NCBI RefSeq assembly: GCF_030269665.1
Contig: NZ_BSTS01000007.1
Span: forward strand, 62,001 to 126,000
DNA: 64,000 nucleotides
Source: Actinomycetospora sp. NBRC 106375
GTDB lineage: Bacteria; Actinomycetota; Actinomycetes; Mycobacteriales; Pseudonocardiaceae
Reading direction: 5' to 3'
Part shown: positions 50,864 through 60,082 of the stretch, piece after piece
Layout: each line of letters begins with the position of its first letter
Position numbering within the stretch: position 1 is the stretch's first letter
The notes under the pieces: model-generated
Databases searched by the model: none
What the model was told of the DNA's origin: nothing
What the model saw: only the letters and a program-made list of their open reading frames with translations
Made by a program: the position numbers and the translations under genes

Positions 50864-51301
50864 GTGCTCGCTCCCGATTTCTGGCCCACCGTGGGCGTCA
50901 ACGTCGGTTTGATCGCGGTGTACGCCGTGATCGGGGCGGTGCTGATGTACATCGGCTGGTTCGCCATCGACCTCACGACGCCCGGCGACCTGCGCGGGCT
51001 GGTGCGCGAGGGCCGGCCCAACGCCGTGGTGGTGTCGGCGGCGGGGCTGGTGTCGATGGCGCTGATCGTCGTCACCGCCATCTACATCTCCGGCGGCGGC
51101 TTCCTCGCCGGCATCCTCAACACCTCGATCTACGGCCTGGTCGGGATCCTCGCCCAGGTGCTCGCGGTGCGGGGGCTCGAGGCGGTCGCCCGGCTCGACG
51201 TCGACGGGTGCCTGCACGACGACCGCTTCACCGCCGACTCGGCGGTGATCGGGGCGATGCACGTGGCGCTCGGCCTCGTCGTCGCGGTCGCCATCATCTG
51301 A
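50864..51301 (+). CDS. DUF350 membrane protein (YjfL-like)
   Basis: 145 residues with four membrane helices (about 10-35, 53-73, 80-100, 120-143) and the DUF350 core NVGLIAVYAVIGAVLMYIGWFAIDLTTPGDL. In other bacteria this gene lies beside glutathionylspermidine-synthase-like enzymes, and the pair is thought to act together at the membrane. Here it is sandwiched between two Emb genes. GTG 50864 has GGAGGG about 12 bases upstream. Confidence 0.88.
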   Translation: MLAPDFWPTVGVNVGLIAVYAVIGAVLMYIGWFAIDLTTPGDLRGLVREGRPNAVVVSAAGLVSMALIVVTAIYISGGGFLAGILNTSIYGLVGILAQVLAVRGLEAVARLDVDGCLHDDRFTADSAVIGAMHVALGLVVAVAII

Positions 51302-51430
51302 GCGGGGGGTCCCGCGCGGACACGCGGCCACCCCGACCCCGTCACGGGTCCACCACGACCTACTCTGCTCGGCAGTGCACACCCGACCGTCACCACCGTC
51401 CGTGACCGCCGGCCGCCTGCGGGGCGCGCG

Positions 51431-54400
51431 GTGACGACGCTGGTGCGCGCCGACCGGTCGACCTCCCCCCAGGGGGACGGGGACGACGCCGTCCCCGGCC
51501 CGTCCGGGCGCGCCGTGCTCGTGTGGGCGCTCATCACGCTGGTGCTCGGGATCGCCGTCCCGCTGGCGCCGGTGACCGCCCAGGACACCACCGTGACCTG
51601 GCCGGACCCGGCCGCTGCCGGCGGCACGGTCTCGACGCAGCTCGCGCTCAACCCGCCCCGGCCGCTCGGGTTCGACGCGACGGTGCCCTGCGCCGCCCTG
51701 CGCGGCGGGGGCGACGTGCTGCGCACCCTGCCAGGCTCGGCCACCGGCGGCGGGCTCGTGCTGGCCTCGAGCGGGACCTTCGCGACCCTCACGGTCTCCG
51801 GCGCGACCGTCGCGGGCGGCCCGGTGCCCGCCGGCGACTGCCGGCTGCGGATCGTCGCCGACGAGGCCGGCCTGCGGGTCACCCAGGACGGCGCCCCGCT
51901 GGCGCTGAGCTGCGGGGCGTGCACCGACGTGCTGCCCCCGCTGATCGCCCAGCTCTCCACCAGCACCGACCGCACGCCCGCGGCCGCCGGCCTCGCGGTC
52001 TCGGTGCGCACCGACGACCGCTACGCCTCGGGCCCGGGCGCGCTGAAGACGACGCTGATCGTCCTGCACCTCGCCGCGCTCGCCGTGCTCCTCGTCCTGG
52101 TGTACCGGCAGGGGCAGTGGCGCCGGGCGCGGGGCTGGCTCGGCCCGCGGGCCTGGCGCGGCCGCGTACGGCGTCACCTGACGTGGGCGGACGGCGCGGT
52201 GGTCGCGCTCTCCGGGAGCTGGGTGCTGCTGGCGCCGATGAACTTCGACGACAGCTGGTACCCGCTGATGGCGCGGGACGCCGGCGAGGCCGGCTACATC
52301 GGCAACGCCGTCTATATGTTCAACGTCACCGAGAACCCCTTCGTGCTCTCGCAGTACGCGATGCAGGCCTGGGGCGCGATCGGTGGCTTCGGGCTGGTCT
52401 GGCAGCGCTGCCTGCCCCTGCTCTACGGCCTCGCGACGTGGGCGCTGCTGCGCGCGTTCTTCGTCCTGATCTCGCGACGCACCGCGGTGCGCCGGGCCTG
52501 GGTGCCGTGGGCGCTGCTGACCGCGCACCTGCTGTGGTGGCTGCCGTTCGGGCTCACGCTGCGGCCCGAGCCGCTGATCGTGCTGCTCTCGATGGTGGTG
52601 TTCCTGCTCGTCGAGCTGGCCCGCGACCGGGGCACGCCGATCCTCTACGTCGGCGCGGTGATGGCGGCGGCGCTCGCGATCGCCTGCTCGCCGACCGGCG
52701 TCGTGGCCGTGGCCCCGCTGCTGGTGGAGATCCCGCGGGCGTGGCCGCACATGGTCGCCACGCCACGGCGCGACCAGATCGCCCTGCTGCTGGTGCTCGC
52801 GGCGGCCGCCTCCGTCGCGATCCCCGTGGGCTTCGCCGACGCCTCCCTCGGCGACGTGCTCGAGGCCTCGGCGGTGCACGCCTACTACTACGACACCGTC
52901 CCCTGGTACGACGAGCTGGTCCACTACCAGACCCTCCTCGGGCCGGGTCGGACGCCGTGGGGGCAGCGGGCGCCGATCCTCATCACCCTCGGGGTGATGC
53001 TGCTGGTCGCGGCCGGCAGCGGGCGCGCCGGGCCGGAGGACGACGCCCTGCGCCGCGTGCTGCTCTACGCCGCCGCCACCACGGCGCTCGCGTTCGTCCT
53101 CGTCGCGGTGAGCCCCACCAAGTGGGTGCTGCACTTCCCGGCCATCGCCGCCTCGGGCACCGTGCTCATCGCGCTCGCGCTGCTGCGCGGCCCGATGCCC
53201 CGCCACGACCGTGCCCTCGCGACCGTCGGCGGCGTCGCGGTGCTGGTCATCGCGACGTCGGTGACCTACGCGGGCTGGAACCTGTGGCGGCCCTACACCG
53301 ACCGCGGCCAGTTCTTCGGCAACCACGCCGACCCCTACCCGACGCCGCTGAGCCAGAACCTGCTCGCCCCGCACTTCGGCCCGATCTTCCTGCGCAACCC
53401 GCTGGTGTGGATCGGGGTCGCGCTGCTCGCCTCGCTGTGGGCGCACTGGTCGCTGCAGCGCTGGCCGCAGCGCTGGCTGCCCCGCCCGGCCCCCGACACC
53501 GCCGTGCTGGCCGTGGCCTGCGTCAGCGTGCTCGTCGGGCTGGTCGCGGTGATGGTGCTCGCGCCGCTGCGCCAGTACCCGGGGTGGACCGTGGCGCTGG
53601 GCAACACCAAGGACGTCGTGCGCCAGGGCTGCGGGCTCGAGGACAACGTCACCGCGCTGCTGCCGACCGGCGCCCCGCTCGGCGCGCCCGTGGGCCCCGC
53701 GCGCACGACCGGCGACTTCGTCGACAGCAGCGTCGCCCCGACACCCGAGCCGGTCCCCGGCCTCGGCCAGGTGTGGCACGACGCCACCGACGACTCCAGC
53801 GGGCGCGGCACGGTGACCACCGGCTGGTACCCCGTGCCACAGGGCACCGGCGCCACCGACGTCGTCGTCCCGATGCTCGAGACCGGCCCGCCCGACGAGC
53901 GGGTGTCGGTCGAGTTCGGCGACGGCGACCCGGCGAACCCCCGCGTCCTCGGGCGCACCGGCATCGACTACCTCCCGCACGCCGACGAGCGCACCTGGCA
54001 GCAGCGGCCCGTGTCGCTGGTCGACGCCCCCGGCGACCCGACGTTCGTGCGGATCCAGGTCGACAGCACCGGCGCCCGCGGATCGGACCGGCTCGCCGTC
54101 GCCCAGCCCTTCCTGGCCCGCCCGCAGCCGATCGGCCCGGTGCTCGCCGGCCAGCCGGTGCTGGTCGACCAGATGTCGGCGGTGCTGTGGCCCTGCGTCG
54201 ACCAGGTCGCCTCGCACGACGGCATCGCCCCGCCGTCGACGGTGCGCATCCACGCCGACGAGGACCTGACCTCGTCGTACTACGGGCTCCAGGACAGCGA
54301 CTACCGCGCCGGGGTCTGGCGCCTCGACACCGTCGGCGCCACCTACGTCCGGCTCGCGACGTCCGTCGCCCCCGGCTCCCAGACCGCCAAGCCCTGGGGG

Positions 54401-54544
54401 CGCGTCGACCTCGTCGTCCGCGACCTGCCCACAGGCCACTACGGGATCACCACGGTGGAGCGCTCGAAGCCGGGGTGGGAGCGCGGTCCGACGCTGGCGC
54501 GGCAGGACTACATCGGGGTGGAACCGCAGGGAGCCGTGGGCTGA
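51431..54544 (+). CDS. Emb-type arabinosyltransferase, copy 2
   Basis: 1037 residues, same layout as copy 1: GTG start, first helix at about 33-51, acidic loop MNFDDSWYPLMARDAGEAGY (Asp 273/274) and GLTLRPEPLIVLL. The region from the acidic loop to about residue 520 is very close to copy 1, clearly more so than the outer domains, suggesting recent duplication or gene conversion. The C-terminal domain resembles copy 1 in order but differs in loops. It probably elongates or branches arabinan with a different acceptor. The 3' end overlaps the convergent HhH gene by 37 bases. Confidence 0.92.
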   Translation: MTTLVRADRSTSPQGDGDDAVPGPSGRAVLVWALITLVLGIAVPLAPVTAQDTTVTWPDPAAAGGTVSTQLALNPPRPLGFDATVPCAALRGGGDVLRTLPGSATGGGLVLASSGTFATLTVSGATVAGGPVPAGDCRLRIVADEAGLRVTQDGAPLALSCGACTDVLPPLIAQLSTSTDRTPAAAGLAVSVRTDDRYASGPGALKTTLIVLHLAALAVLLVLVYRQGQWRRARGWLGPRAWRGRVRRHLTWADGAVVALSGSWVLLAPMNFDDSWYPLMARDAGEAGYIGNAVYMFNVTENPFVLSQYAMQAWGAIGGFGLVWQRCLPLLYGLATWALLRAFFVLISRRTAVRRAWVPWALLTAHLLWWLPFGLTLRPEPLIVLLSMVVFLLVELARDRGTPILYVGAVMAAALAIACSPTGVVAVAPLLVEIPRAWPHMVATPRRDQIALLLVLAAAASVAIPVGFADASLGDVLEASAVHAYYYDTVPWYDELVHYQTLLGPGRTPWGQRAPILITLGVMLLVAAGSGRAGPEDDALRRVLLYAAATTALAFVLVAVSPTKWVLHFPAIAASGTVLIALALLRGPMPRHDRALATVGGVAVLVIATSVTYAGWNLWRPYTDRGQFFGNHADPYPTPLSQNLLAPHFGPIFLRNPLVWIGVALLASLWAHWSLQRWPQRWLPRPAPDTAVLAVACVSVLVGLVAVMVLAPLRQYPGWTVALGNTKDVVRQGCGLEDNVTALLPTGAPLGAPVGPARTTGDFVDSSVAPTPEPVPGLGQVWHDATDDSSGRGTVTTGWYPVPQGTGATDVVVPMLETGPPDERVSVEFGDGDPANPRVLGRTGIDYLPHADERTWQQRPVSLVDAPGDPTFVRIQVDSTGARGSDRLAVAQPFLARPQPIGPVLAGQPVLVDQMSAVLWPCVDQVASHDGIAPPSTVRIHADEDLTSSYYGLQDSDYRAGVWRLDTVGATYVRLATSVAPGSQTAKPWGRVDLVVRDLPTGHYGITTVERSKPGWERGPTLARQDYIGVEPQGAVG

Positions 54545-55140
54545 GCCTGGATCCCCGAGCGCACGAGGGCCGCGGCGAGCCGGGCGACGTCGTCGCCGGA
54601 CACCTGCTCGGCGAGCTTCCCGGCGTCGCGGGGCAGCCCCAGCACCTCGGCGCCGTCGAGGGCCCGGACGTCGAGGTGCGGCCGGAACTCGGGCCACACG
54701 GCCTGCACCTCGCGCGTGAAGATGTCGGCGCCCACCGGGCCGAGGCGCGGCACCTCGGTGAGCAGCTCGGCGAGGCGCGCCGCGTCCCCGTCGGCCTCGG
54801 AGCGCATCCGCCGCAGGTCGCCGTGCCAGCGGTCCGCGACGAGAGCGGCGCCGTCCTGCAGCGCGCCGGTGGTCTGCTCCTTCGCGAGGAACTTCGCCCG
54901 GGTCAGCGCGTCGAGGACCTCGTCGCGCGGCGCGTCGCGCACCTTCTGCGGCGTCCCGAGCCCGGAGTCGACGAGCTCACGGCAGGCGCGCGTGCCCAGC
55001 TTCGCCTGCACCCGGCCGGAGAGCAGGACGCTCAGCACGAGCAGGCGGTAGAGCGGGGCGGGTTCGTCCTTCAGCGCGATGCCGGCCTCGTCGGCGAAGG
55101 TCCGGCCCGCGTCGTCGAGCAGCGTGTCGATCGTCGTCAT
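54508..55140 (-). CDS. endonuclease-III-like HhH protein, probably non-catalytic
   Basis: 210 residues. The first part (LLVLSVLLSGRVQAKLGTRACRELVDSG) mimics the endonuclease III core, and RLAELLTEVPRLGPVGADIFTREVQAVWPEF fits the helix-hairpin-helix/GPD region. The usual catalytic Lys and the C-terminal iron-sulphur Cys cluster are not recognisable, so it may bind DNA without cutting. ATG 55140 is chosen, with GTG 55143 next to it. Divergent from the HAD phosphatase. Confidence 0.75.
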   Translation of the reverse strand: MTTIDTLLDDAGRTFADEAGIALKDEPAPLYRLLVLSVLLSGRVQAKLGTRACRELVDSGLGTPQKVRDAPRDEVLDALTRAKFLAKEQTTGALQDGAALVADRWHGDLRRMRSEADGDAARLAELLTEVPRLGPVGADIFTREVQAVWPEFRPHLDVRALDGAEVLGLPRDAGKLAEQVSGDDVARLAAALVRSGIQAQPTAPCGSTPM

Positions 55141-55181
55141 CACCGGCGGTTACCCGTCGCCCCAGGTCATAGTCTCGAGGG

Positions 55182-55994
55182 GTGCAGAGGCCGCGGCTGG
55201 TCGCCACCGACGTCGACGGGACGCTGCTGGGCGCCCACGAGGAGGTCTCGCCGCGCACCCGGGCGGTCGTCGCGCGGATGGTCGACGCCGGGGTGCCGCT
55301 GGTCCTGGCCACCGGACGGCCACCCCGCTGGATCCCGCGGGTCTGCGACGCGCTGGGCCTGGCGCCGCTGACCGTCGCCGCGAACGGCGCGGTCCTCTAC
55401 GACGCCGCCGCCGACCGGGTGCTCGCGGCGGAGACGCTGGACCTCGCGGCGCTCGCCGAGGTCGTCGACGGGCTGCGCGCCGCGATCCCCGGCTGCGGCC
55501 TCGCCGTGGAGCGCGTCGGGGACGGCGCGTTCGACCGCCGCGAGGAGCAGTTCGTGTCCGAGGCCGCCTACGTGCACGCCTGGCCGCACCCCGATCACCG
55601 CCGCGTGGCGCCGGGCGACCTGCTCGCCGAGCCCGTCACCAAGGTGCTGGTCCGCCACCCGACCCGCGCCAGCGAGGACATGGCCCGCGCGGCCCGCCCG
55701 GCGGTCGGTCACCTCGTCGACGTCACGTACTCGGCGGGCGGCGGGCTGCTCGAGTGCGCCCGGCGCGGGGTCACCAAGGCGACGGGACTGACGCGCGCCG
55801 CCGCGCACCACGGCGTCGGCGCCGACGAGGTCGTCGCCTTCGGTGACATGCCCAACGACCTGGCCATGCTCCGGTGGGCCGGGCACGGCGTCGCCGTCGC
55901 GAACGCCCACCCCGATGTGCTCTGCGTCGCGGACGAGGTCGCCGCGAGCAACCTCGACGACGGTGTGGCGTCCGTCCTCGAGAGGTGGTTCTGA
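55182..55994 (+). CDS. HAD hydrolase, Cof type
   Basis: 270 residues. HAD motif I is VATDVDGTLLGAHEEVS (two Asp), motif II is VLATGRPPRW, the Lys is in RRGVTKATGL, and motif IV is VVAFGDMPNDLAMLRWAG. The cap region of about 100 residues makes it a Cof-type (class IIB) phosphatase of sugar phosphates or nucleotides. GTG 55182 starts 42 bases from the divergent gene. It lies before the PAP2/UbiA pair by 142 bases; a joint role is unproven. Confidence 0.9.
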   Translation: MQRPRLVATDVDGTLLGAHEEVSPRTRAVVARMVDAGVPLVLATGRPPRWIPRVCDALGLAPLTVAANGAVLYDAAADRVLAAETLDLAALAEVVDGLRAAIPGCGLAVERVGDGAFDRREEQFVSEAAYVHAWPHPDHRRVAPGDLLAEPVTKVLVRHPTRASEDMARAARPAVGHLVDVTYSAGGGLLECARRGVTKATGLTRAAAHHGVGADEVVAFGDMPNDLAMLRWAGHGVAVANAHPDVLCVADEVAASNLDDGVASVLERWF

Positions 55995-56136
55995 CCCCCG
56001 CGCGGCGGGGATCTCCACGGATCCCGCGGCGACCGCCGCACGGCGTGGCGCGCTGGACCACTGCAGGGCCGTTGTCAAGGCCCGCGTAACATCCGACGCC
56101 GGACAGGACGTCCTCGCGAGCTGGAGGGACCACCAC

Positions 56137-56712
56137 GTGCTCGATCGTGCCGAGGGCCCCGGCGACACCGCCGGGCCCGCCCGGGGCGAGGTCGCCGTCC
56201 TGCGGGCCGTCCAGCACGGCATCGGTTCCCCGACCGTCGTCGGCGCCGCCCGCGCGATGTCGTTCTTCGGTGAGCACGCCGCCGGGTGGATCGCCCTCGG
56301 CGCCTTCGGCGCCGCGCTCGACGCGCCGCGCCGCCGCCAGTGGGCCACCGCCGTGGGCGGCGTCGTCGCCGCGCACGGGGCCTCGATCGTCGTCAAGCGC
56401 GTGGTGCGCCGCCGCCGGCCCCACGACCCCGGGGTCGCCGTCCACGTCGGCACGCCCAGCCGCCTGAGCTTCCCCTCGTCGCACGCCTCGTCCACCACCG
56501 CCGCCGCCGTGCTCTACGGCGGCCTGGTCGGCGGTGCCGCCCTGACCGGCGGTGCGGCGCTCCTCGTGCCCGGCATGGCGCTCTCGCGCCTGGTCCTGGG
56601 CGTCCACTACCCGACCGACGTGCTGGCGGGCTCGGTGCTCGGGACGGCGTGCGCCCTCGGCGCGCGCCGTGCCGTGCGCCGGGGCTCGATCGGCCGCTGG
56701 AGGACCGCATGA
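56137..56712 (+). CDS. PAP2 phosphatase, decaprenyl-phosphoryl-5-phosphoribose phosphatase type
   Basis: 191 residues with about four membrane helices. The PAP2 tripartite site is KRVVRRRRPHD, SFPSSHASS and SRLVLGVHYPTDV. In mycobacteria the homologue lies next to UbiA (Rv3806c/Rv3807c) and removes the 5-phosphate of decaprenyl-phosphoryl-phosphoribose. The same adjacency here, with an ATGA overlap into UbiA, supports that function. GTG 56137 has GGAGGG at 56123-56128. Confidence 0.88.
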   Translation: MLDRAEGPGDTAGPARGEVAVLRAVQHGIGSPTVVGAARAMSFFGEHAAGWIALGAFGAALDAPRRRQWATAVGGVVAAHGASIVVKRVVRRRRPHDPGVAVHVGTPSRLSFPSSHASSTTAAAVLYGGLVGGAALTGGAALLVPGMALSRLVLGVHYPTDVLAGSVLGTACALGARRAVRRGSIGRWRTA

Positions 56713-57752
56713 CCAGCGTGAACTCGCCCAGCTCCGCCCAGGAGCACGAGGACGCCGACCGCCCCTCGACGGCCGTCGAGAAGCCGGAGCCCACGGTGAC
56801 GGACGAGACCGACGCCGCCGCGACGGCCTCGCGACGGCCCCGCCCGCTCGCCGTGCCGCTGGGCCTGCTGCAGGCCATGCGCCCGCGCCAGTGGGTGAAG
56901 AACGTCCTGGTGCTCGCGGCACCGTTCGCGGCGGGCAAGCTGCTCGACCTCCAGGTGCTGCCGTACGTGGGGCTCGCCTTCGTCGCGTTCTCCCTCGCCG
57001 CCTCCGGTGTCTACCTGATCAACGACACCAAGGACGTCGAGGCCGACCGGGCGCACCCGAAGAAGCGCTACCGGCCGATCGCGGCCGGCGTCGTGCCGCC
57101 GACGCTTGCGGTGATCACGGGCATCGTGCTGTTCGCCGCCGCGCTCGGGGTGAGCCTGCTCGCCGACCCCGACCTGCTGATCGTCACCGCGATCTACATC
57201 GCCGTGCAGCTGGCGTACTGCCTGTGGCTCAAGCACGAGCCGGTGATCGACATCTGCATCGTCTCGTCGGGCTTCCTCATGCGGGCGATCGCCGGCGGTG
57301 CCGCCGCCGGGCTCTACCTCTCGCCGTGGTTCCTGCTGACGATGGCGTTCGGCTCGCTGTTCATGGCCTCGGGCAAGCGGTACGCCGAGATGCGCCTGTC
57401 CGAGCGCACCGGTGCGAAGATCCGCAAGTCGCTCGAGCGCTACTCGGCGTCGTACCTGCGCTTCGTGTGGTCGCTCTCGGCCACCGTCGTGATCATGGCC
57501 TACGGGCTGTGGGCGTTCGGGATCGGCGTGACGCGGATGCCCGGCGGCGCGCCCACCCCGCCTTCGACCTGGGCGATCGTCTCGATCGTGCCGTTCGTCA
57601 TCGCGGTGCTGCGCTACGCGGTCGACGTCGACGGCGGCAACGGCGGCGAGCCCGAGGAGATCGTCCTCGGCGACCGGGTGCTCCAGGTGCTCGGCGTGGT
57701 CTGGGTCGTGCTCATGGGCCTCGCGGTCTACACGGCGACGGTTCCGGCCTGA
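56709..57752 (+). CDS. ubiA: decaprenyl-phosphate phosphoribosyltransferase (UbiA family)
   Basis: 347 residues. An N-terminal acidic tail of about 45 residues precedes nine membrane helices. LQAMRPRQWVKNVLVLAAPFAAGKL starts the domain, NDTKDVEADRAHPKKRYRPIAAG is the first Asp-rich prenyl-diphosphate motif, and the second helix-loop site is SGKRYAEMRLSERTG. It transfers phosphoribose to decaprenyl phosphate, the first committed step to the arabinose donor used by the Emb enzymes. Overlaps the PAP2 gene by ATGA. Confidence 0.92.
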   Translation: MTSVNSPSSAQEHEDADRPSTAVEKPEPTVTDETDAAATASRRPRPLAVPLGLLQAMRPRQWVKNVLVLAAPFAAGKLLDLQVLPYVGLAFVAFSLAASGVYLINDTKDVEADRAHPKKRYRPIAAGVVPPTLAVITGIVLFAAALGVSLLADPDLLIVTAIYIAVQLAYCLWLKHEPVIDICIVSSGFLMRAIAGGAAAGLYLSPWFLLTMAFGSLFMASGKRYAEMRLSERTGAKIRKSLERYSASYLRFVWSLSATVVIMAYGLWAFGIGVTRMPGGAPTPPSTWAIVSIVPFVIAVLRYAVDVDGGNGGEPEEIVLGDRVLQVLGVVWVVLMGLAVYTATVPA

Positions 57753-57784
57753 CCCGCTCGGCCGCCTCGCGCGAACACCCCGGC

Positions 57785-58288
57785 ATGACCGCTCCGGCCC
57801 CGGGACGCGCCCGGTCGCTGCGCTCCCTCCTCGCGGGGCTCGTGCGCTACGGGCTGGTCGGGCTGGCCAACGCCGCCACCTACTACGGCACCTACCTGCT
57901 CGCCCTCCCGCACGCGAGCTACCTCGTCGCGCACGCCGTCGGGCTCGGCGTCGCGATGGTGGTGTCGTTCCTGCTGAACTGCCGGTTCACGTTCCACGTG
58001 CGACCCACCTGGACGCGGCTCCTGCTCTACCCGGCCTCGCAGGTGGTCAACATCCTCGCCACGACGGTCGGGGTCGTCGGGCTCGTGCACCTCGGGGTGG
58101 ACGAGCGCCTCGCCCCGCTCGTGGCCGCCGCGCTCGCGCTGCCCGTGAGCTTCCTGGCCGCCCGCTTCCTCATCACGCGGGCGCTCGCATCGCCGACCGA
58201 CGTCGGCGACCCTCCGCGTGCCACGACCGGCCCCGTCCCGCTGATGGACGCCGTGACCCGGCCGCTGCCGCTGCCCGGCCCCCGCTGA
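57785..58288 (+). CDS. GtrA-like membrane protein
   Basis: 167 residues with four membrane helices (YGLVGLANAATYYGTYLLAL, VAHAVGLGVAMVVSFLLNCRFTF, ASQVVNILATTVGVVGLV and APLVAAALALPVSFLAARFLI). The GtrA family assists transfer or flipping of polyprenyl-linked sugars. Mycobacterial relatives lie next to DprE1/DprE2 and help arabinan synthesis. It follows UbiA by 32 bases in the same direction. Ends two bases from the convergent FHA gene. Confidence 0.85.
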   Translation: MTAPAPGRARSLRSLLAGLVRYGLVGLANAATYYGTYLLALPHASYLVAHAVGLGVAMVVSFLLNCRFTFHVRPTWTRLLLYPASQVVNILATTVGVVGLVHLGVDERLAPLVAAALALPVSFLAARFLITRALASPTDVGDPPRATTGPVPLMDAVTRPLPLPGPR

Positions 58289-58289
58289 C

Positions 58290-58766
58290 CTACCGGCGTT
58301 CGACGGTCAGCGTGGTCCACGCACCGACGTGGATCCGGTCGCCCGACCGCAGCGGCACCGGGGTGTCGGGGGTCAGCGGGTCCTCGGCGTAGTTGAGCGT
58401 CGTCCCGTTGGTCGACCCCGCGTCGATGACAACCCAGCGGTCACGGGGCAGGGCCAGCAGCACGGCGTGCAGGTGGGAGACGCCCGGGTCGCGCGGCGGT
58501 CCGCTGAGGTCGATCTCGGGCACGTCGGTGCCCGTCGGGTCGCCGGTCCGCCCGACCCGGACCTCCTCGCCGCACAGCGTGACCTCGCGCGGAGCGAGAG
58601 CGCTCGGGAAGTCGTCGGGCGTGACCGCCGCCTGCTCGTCCGCGACCTGCCGGGCCCGCACCTGGTCGTGGTAGTCGCGGTCGGCCGCGATCGTCACGAC
58701 CCAGGAGCCGCGCGGACCGGTGGTGCTCGTGGCGGTGCTCTCGTCGCCGGTCGCCTCGTCGCTCAC
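58290..58766 (-). CDS. FHA-domain protein
   Basis: 158 residues. The N-terminal 60 residues are acidic and variable. From VTLCGEEVRVGRTG to the end is a single FHA domain: GR in VGRTG, SHLHAVLL (the phospho-Thr pocket S-x-x-H) and STNGTTLNY (NGT). It would read phosphothreonine on partners. GTG 58766 overlaps the PP2C stop by GTGA, so it is the last gene of the kinase/phosphatase/FHA operon. Confidence 0.9.
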   Translation of the reverse strand: MSDEATGDESTATSTTGPRGSWVVTIAADRDYHDQVRARQVADEQAAVTPDDFPSALAPREVTLCGEEVRVGRTGDPTGTDVPEIDLSGPPRDPGVSHLHAVLLALPRDRWVVIDAGSTNGTTLNYAEDPLTPDTPVPLRSGDRIHVGAWTTLTVERR

Positions 58767-60082
58767 CGGTCGACCACCCCCTCCCCGTCGAGCGGGATGG
58801 GGCCGGTGCGCTCGTCGGGCCCGCGGGCGTCGACCGCGACCGAGGGCCTCCCGGCGGCGTCGGCGGGTGGGACCACGGGGACGAGCGCGAGCGTCGCGTT
58901 GTCGTGGCCGCCGTCGTCCAGTGCGGCGGCGAGCAGGGCGGTCGCCGCCGCGAGCACGACGTGCGCACCCTCGGCCGGCGGGTCGTCGTCGGCCGCGGTG
59001 ATGTCCGCGGCGAGGTCGACGCCGGTGCCGACGGCGACCCCCGGCGTGCCGTTCCCGGCCAGCGCGGGCGCCGCGAGACGGGCGAGGACCTCGGGATCGG
59101 GCAGGTGGTTCCACAGCCCGTCGCTGCACAGCAGCAGCAGGCCGGGCACGCCGAGACGCACCCGGCGGGCGTGGGCGGGACCGCCGGGGGCGTCCCGGCC
59201 CAGCCAGCGCGTCAGGACGTGGGCCCGGCGGTCCCGGGCTGCCTCCTCCCGCGACATGATCCCGGCGGCGGCGATCTCCTCGGCCCAGGAGTCGTCGGTG
59301 CTCAGCAGCCGCGACGAGCCGTCGCCGGCGAGCCAGTAGGCGCGGCTGTCGCCGACCCAGGAGACCACCGCGTCGCCGCCGCGCACGACGGCCGCGACGT
59401 ACGTGCACGCCGGGCTGTCCCCGCCGCCGCGGCCCAGGTCGGCCGCCGCCGTGGCGGCCGCCGCTGAGGCCGCCGTGGCCAGCGCGTCGAGCTCGCCGCC
59501 GACGCCGGTGCCGGCGCGGCCCTGACCGGCCCGCTCCTCGTCCGGCGCGGCACCGCCCTCGGCCGGCACCACCGGGATCGGGCCGGTGTCGTGGGTGGAC
59601 GACACCACCGGGAACCCGGTCGGCGGCGTCGCCGGGGCGGCGGCCGTCTCCAGCGCCGCGCCCACGGCCGCGCCGACCGCGGCGAGCGAGGCCTCGTCGC
59701 CGCGCCGCGCGGACGCGACCCCGTCGCACACGACCGCGACCCACGTCTCGACCCGGTGCTCGCCGCTGCCCTCGACCCGCCGCCCGAGCTCCATCGCGTC
59801 CTCGTTGCGTCGCCGGCGCAGCCCGCGGTCGGTGACGGCCGCCGCGTCGCCGAGGGTCAGCTCGACGTGGTCGCGCAGCGCGGGCCGGTGTGTGCCGCAG
59901 GCCGTGCAGGCGCCGTCCGGCGCCGGGGGCGCCTCGTCACCGCAGTGCGGGCAGGGCGGCGCGACGCCCTCGGCGAGGTCGGCGCGCAGGTCGGTGCGCT
60001 CGACGACGGGGGCGCCGCCGGCGTCGCCGCTGTTCGTGGCCCCGGCCCCCGGCGTCGGGGAGGTCCCGGCCATCTCCGTCAC
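58763..60082 (-). CDS. PP2C-type serine/threonine phosphatase with zinc ribbon
   Basis: 439 residues. A zinc ribbon (CPHCGDE and CTACG, about 44-63) precedes the phosphatase. PP2C motifs are intact: RRRNEDAMELG, VVCDGVASARRGDE, SWVGDSRAYWL, LLLCSDGLWNH and GGHDNATLALVPV, which supply the metal-binding Asp residues. An acidic low-complexity loop of about 50 residues interrupts the fold near 180. It ends with PIPLDGEGVVDR. Start GTG 60082 overlaps the kinase stop. Likely reverses phosphorylation seen by the FHA protein. Confidence 0.9.
   Translation of the reverse strand: MTEMAGTSPTPGAGATNSGDAGGAPVVERTDLRADLAEGVAPPCPHCGDEAPPAPDGACTACGTHRPALRDHVELTLGDAAAVTDRGLRRRRNEDAMELGRRVEGSGEHRVETWVAVVCDGVASARRGDEASLAAVGAAVGAALETAAAPATPPTGFPVVSSTHDTGPIPVVPAEGGAAPDEERAGQGRAGTGVGGELDALATAASAAAATAAADLGRGGGDSPACTYVAAVVRGGDAVVSWVGDSRAYWLAGDGSSRLLSTDDSWAEEIAAAGIMSREEAARDRRAHVLTRWLGRDAPGGPAHARRVRLGVPGLLLLCSDGLWNHLPDPEVLARLAAPALAGNGTPGVAVGTGVDLAADITAADDDPPAEGAHVVLAAATALLAAALDDGGHDNATLALVPVVPPADAAGRPSVAVDARGPDERTGPIPLDGEGVVDR

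Noticed and set aside
50777-54697. Very long open frame antisense to the second Emb gene (over 1300 codons)
   Set aside because: In very GC-rich genes the antisense frame is often open. Its translation is His/Arg/Asp/Gly-rich with no domain, and the sense frame has clear Emb motifs.
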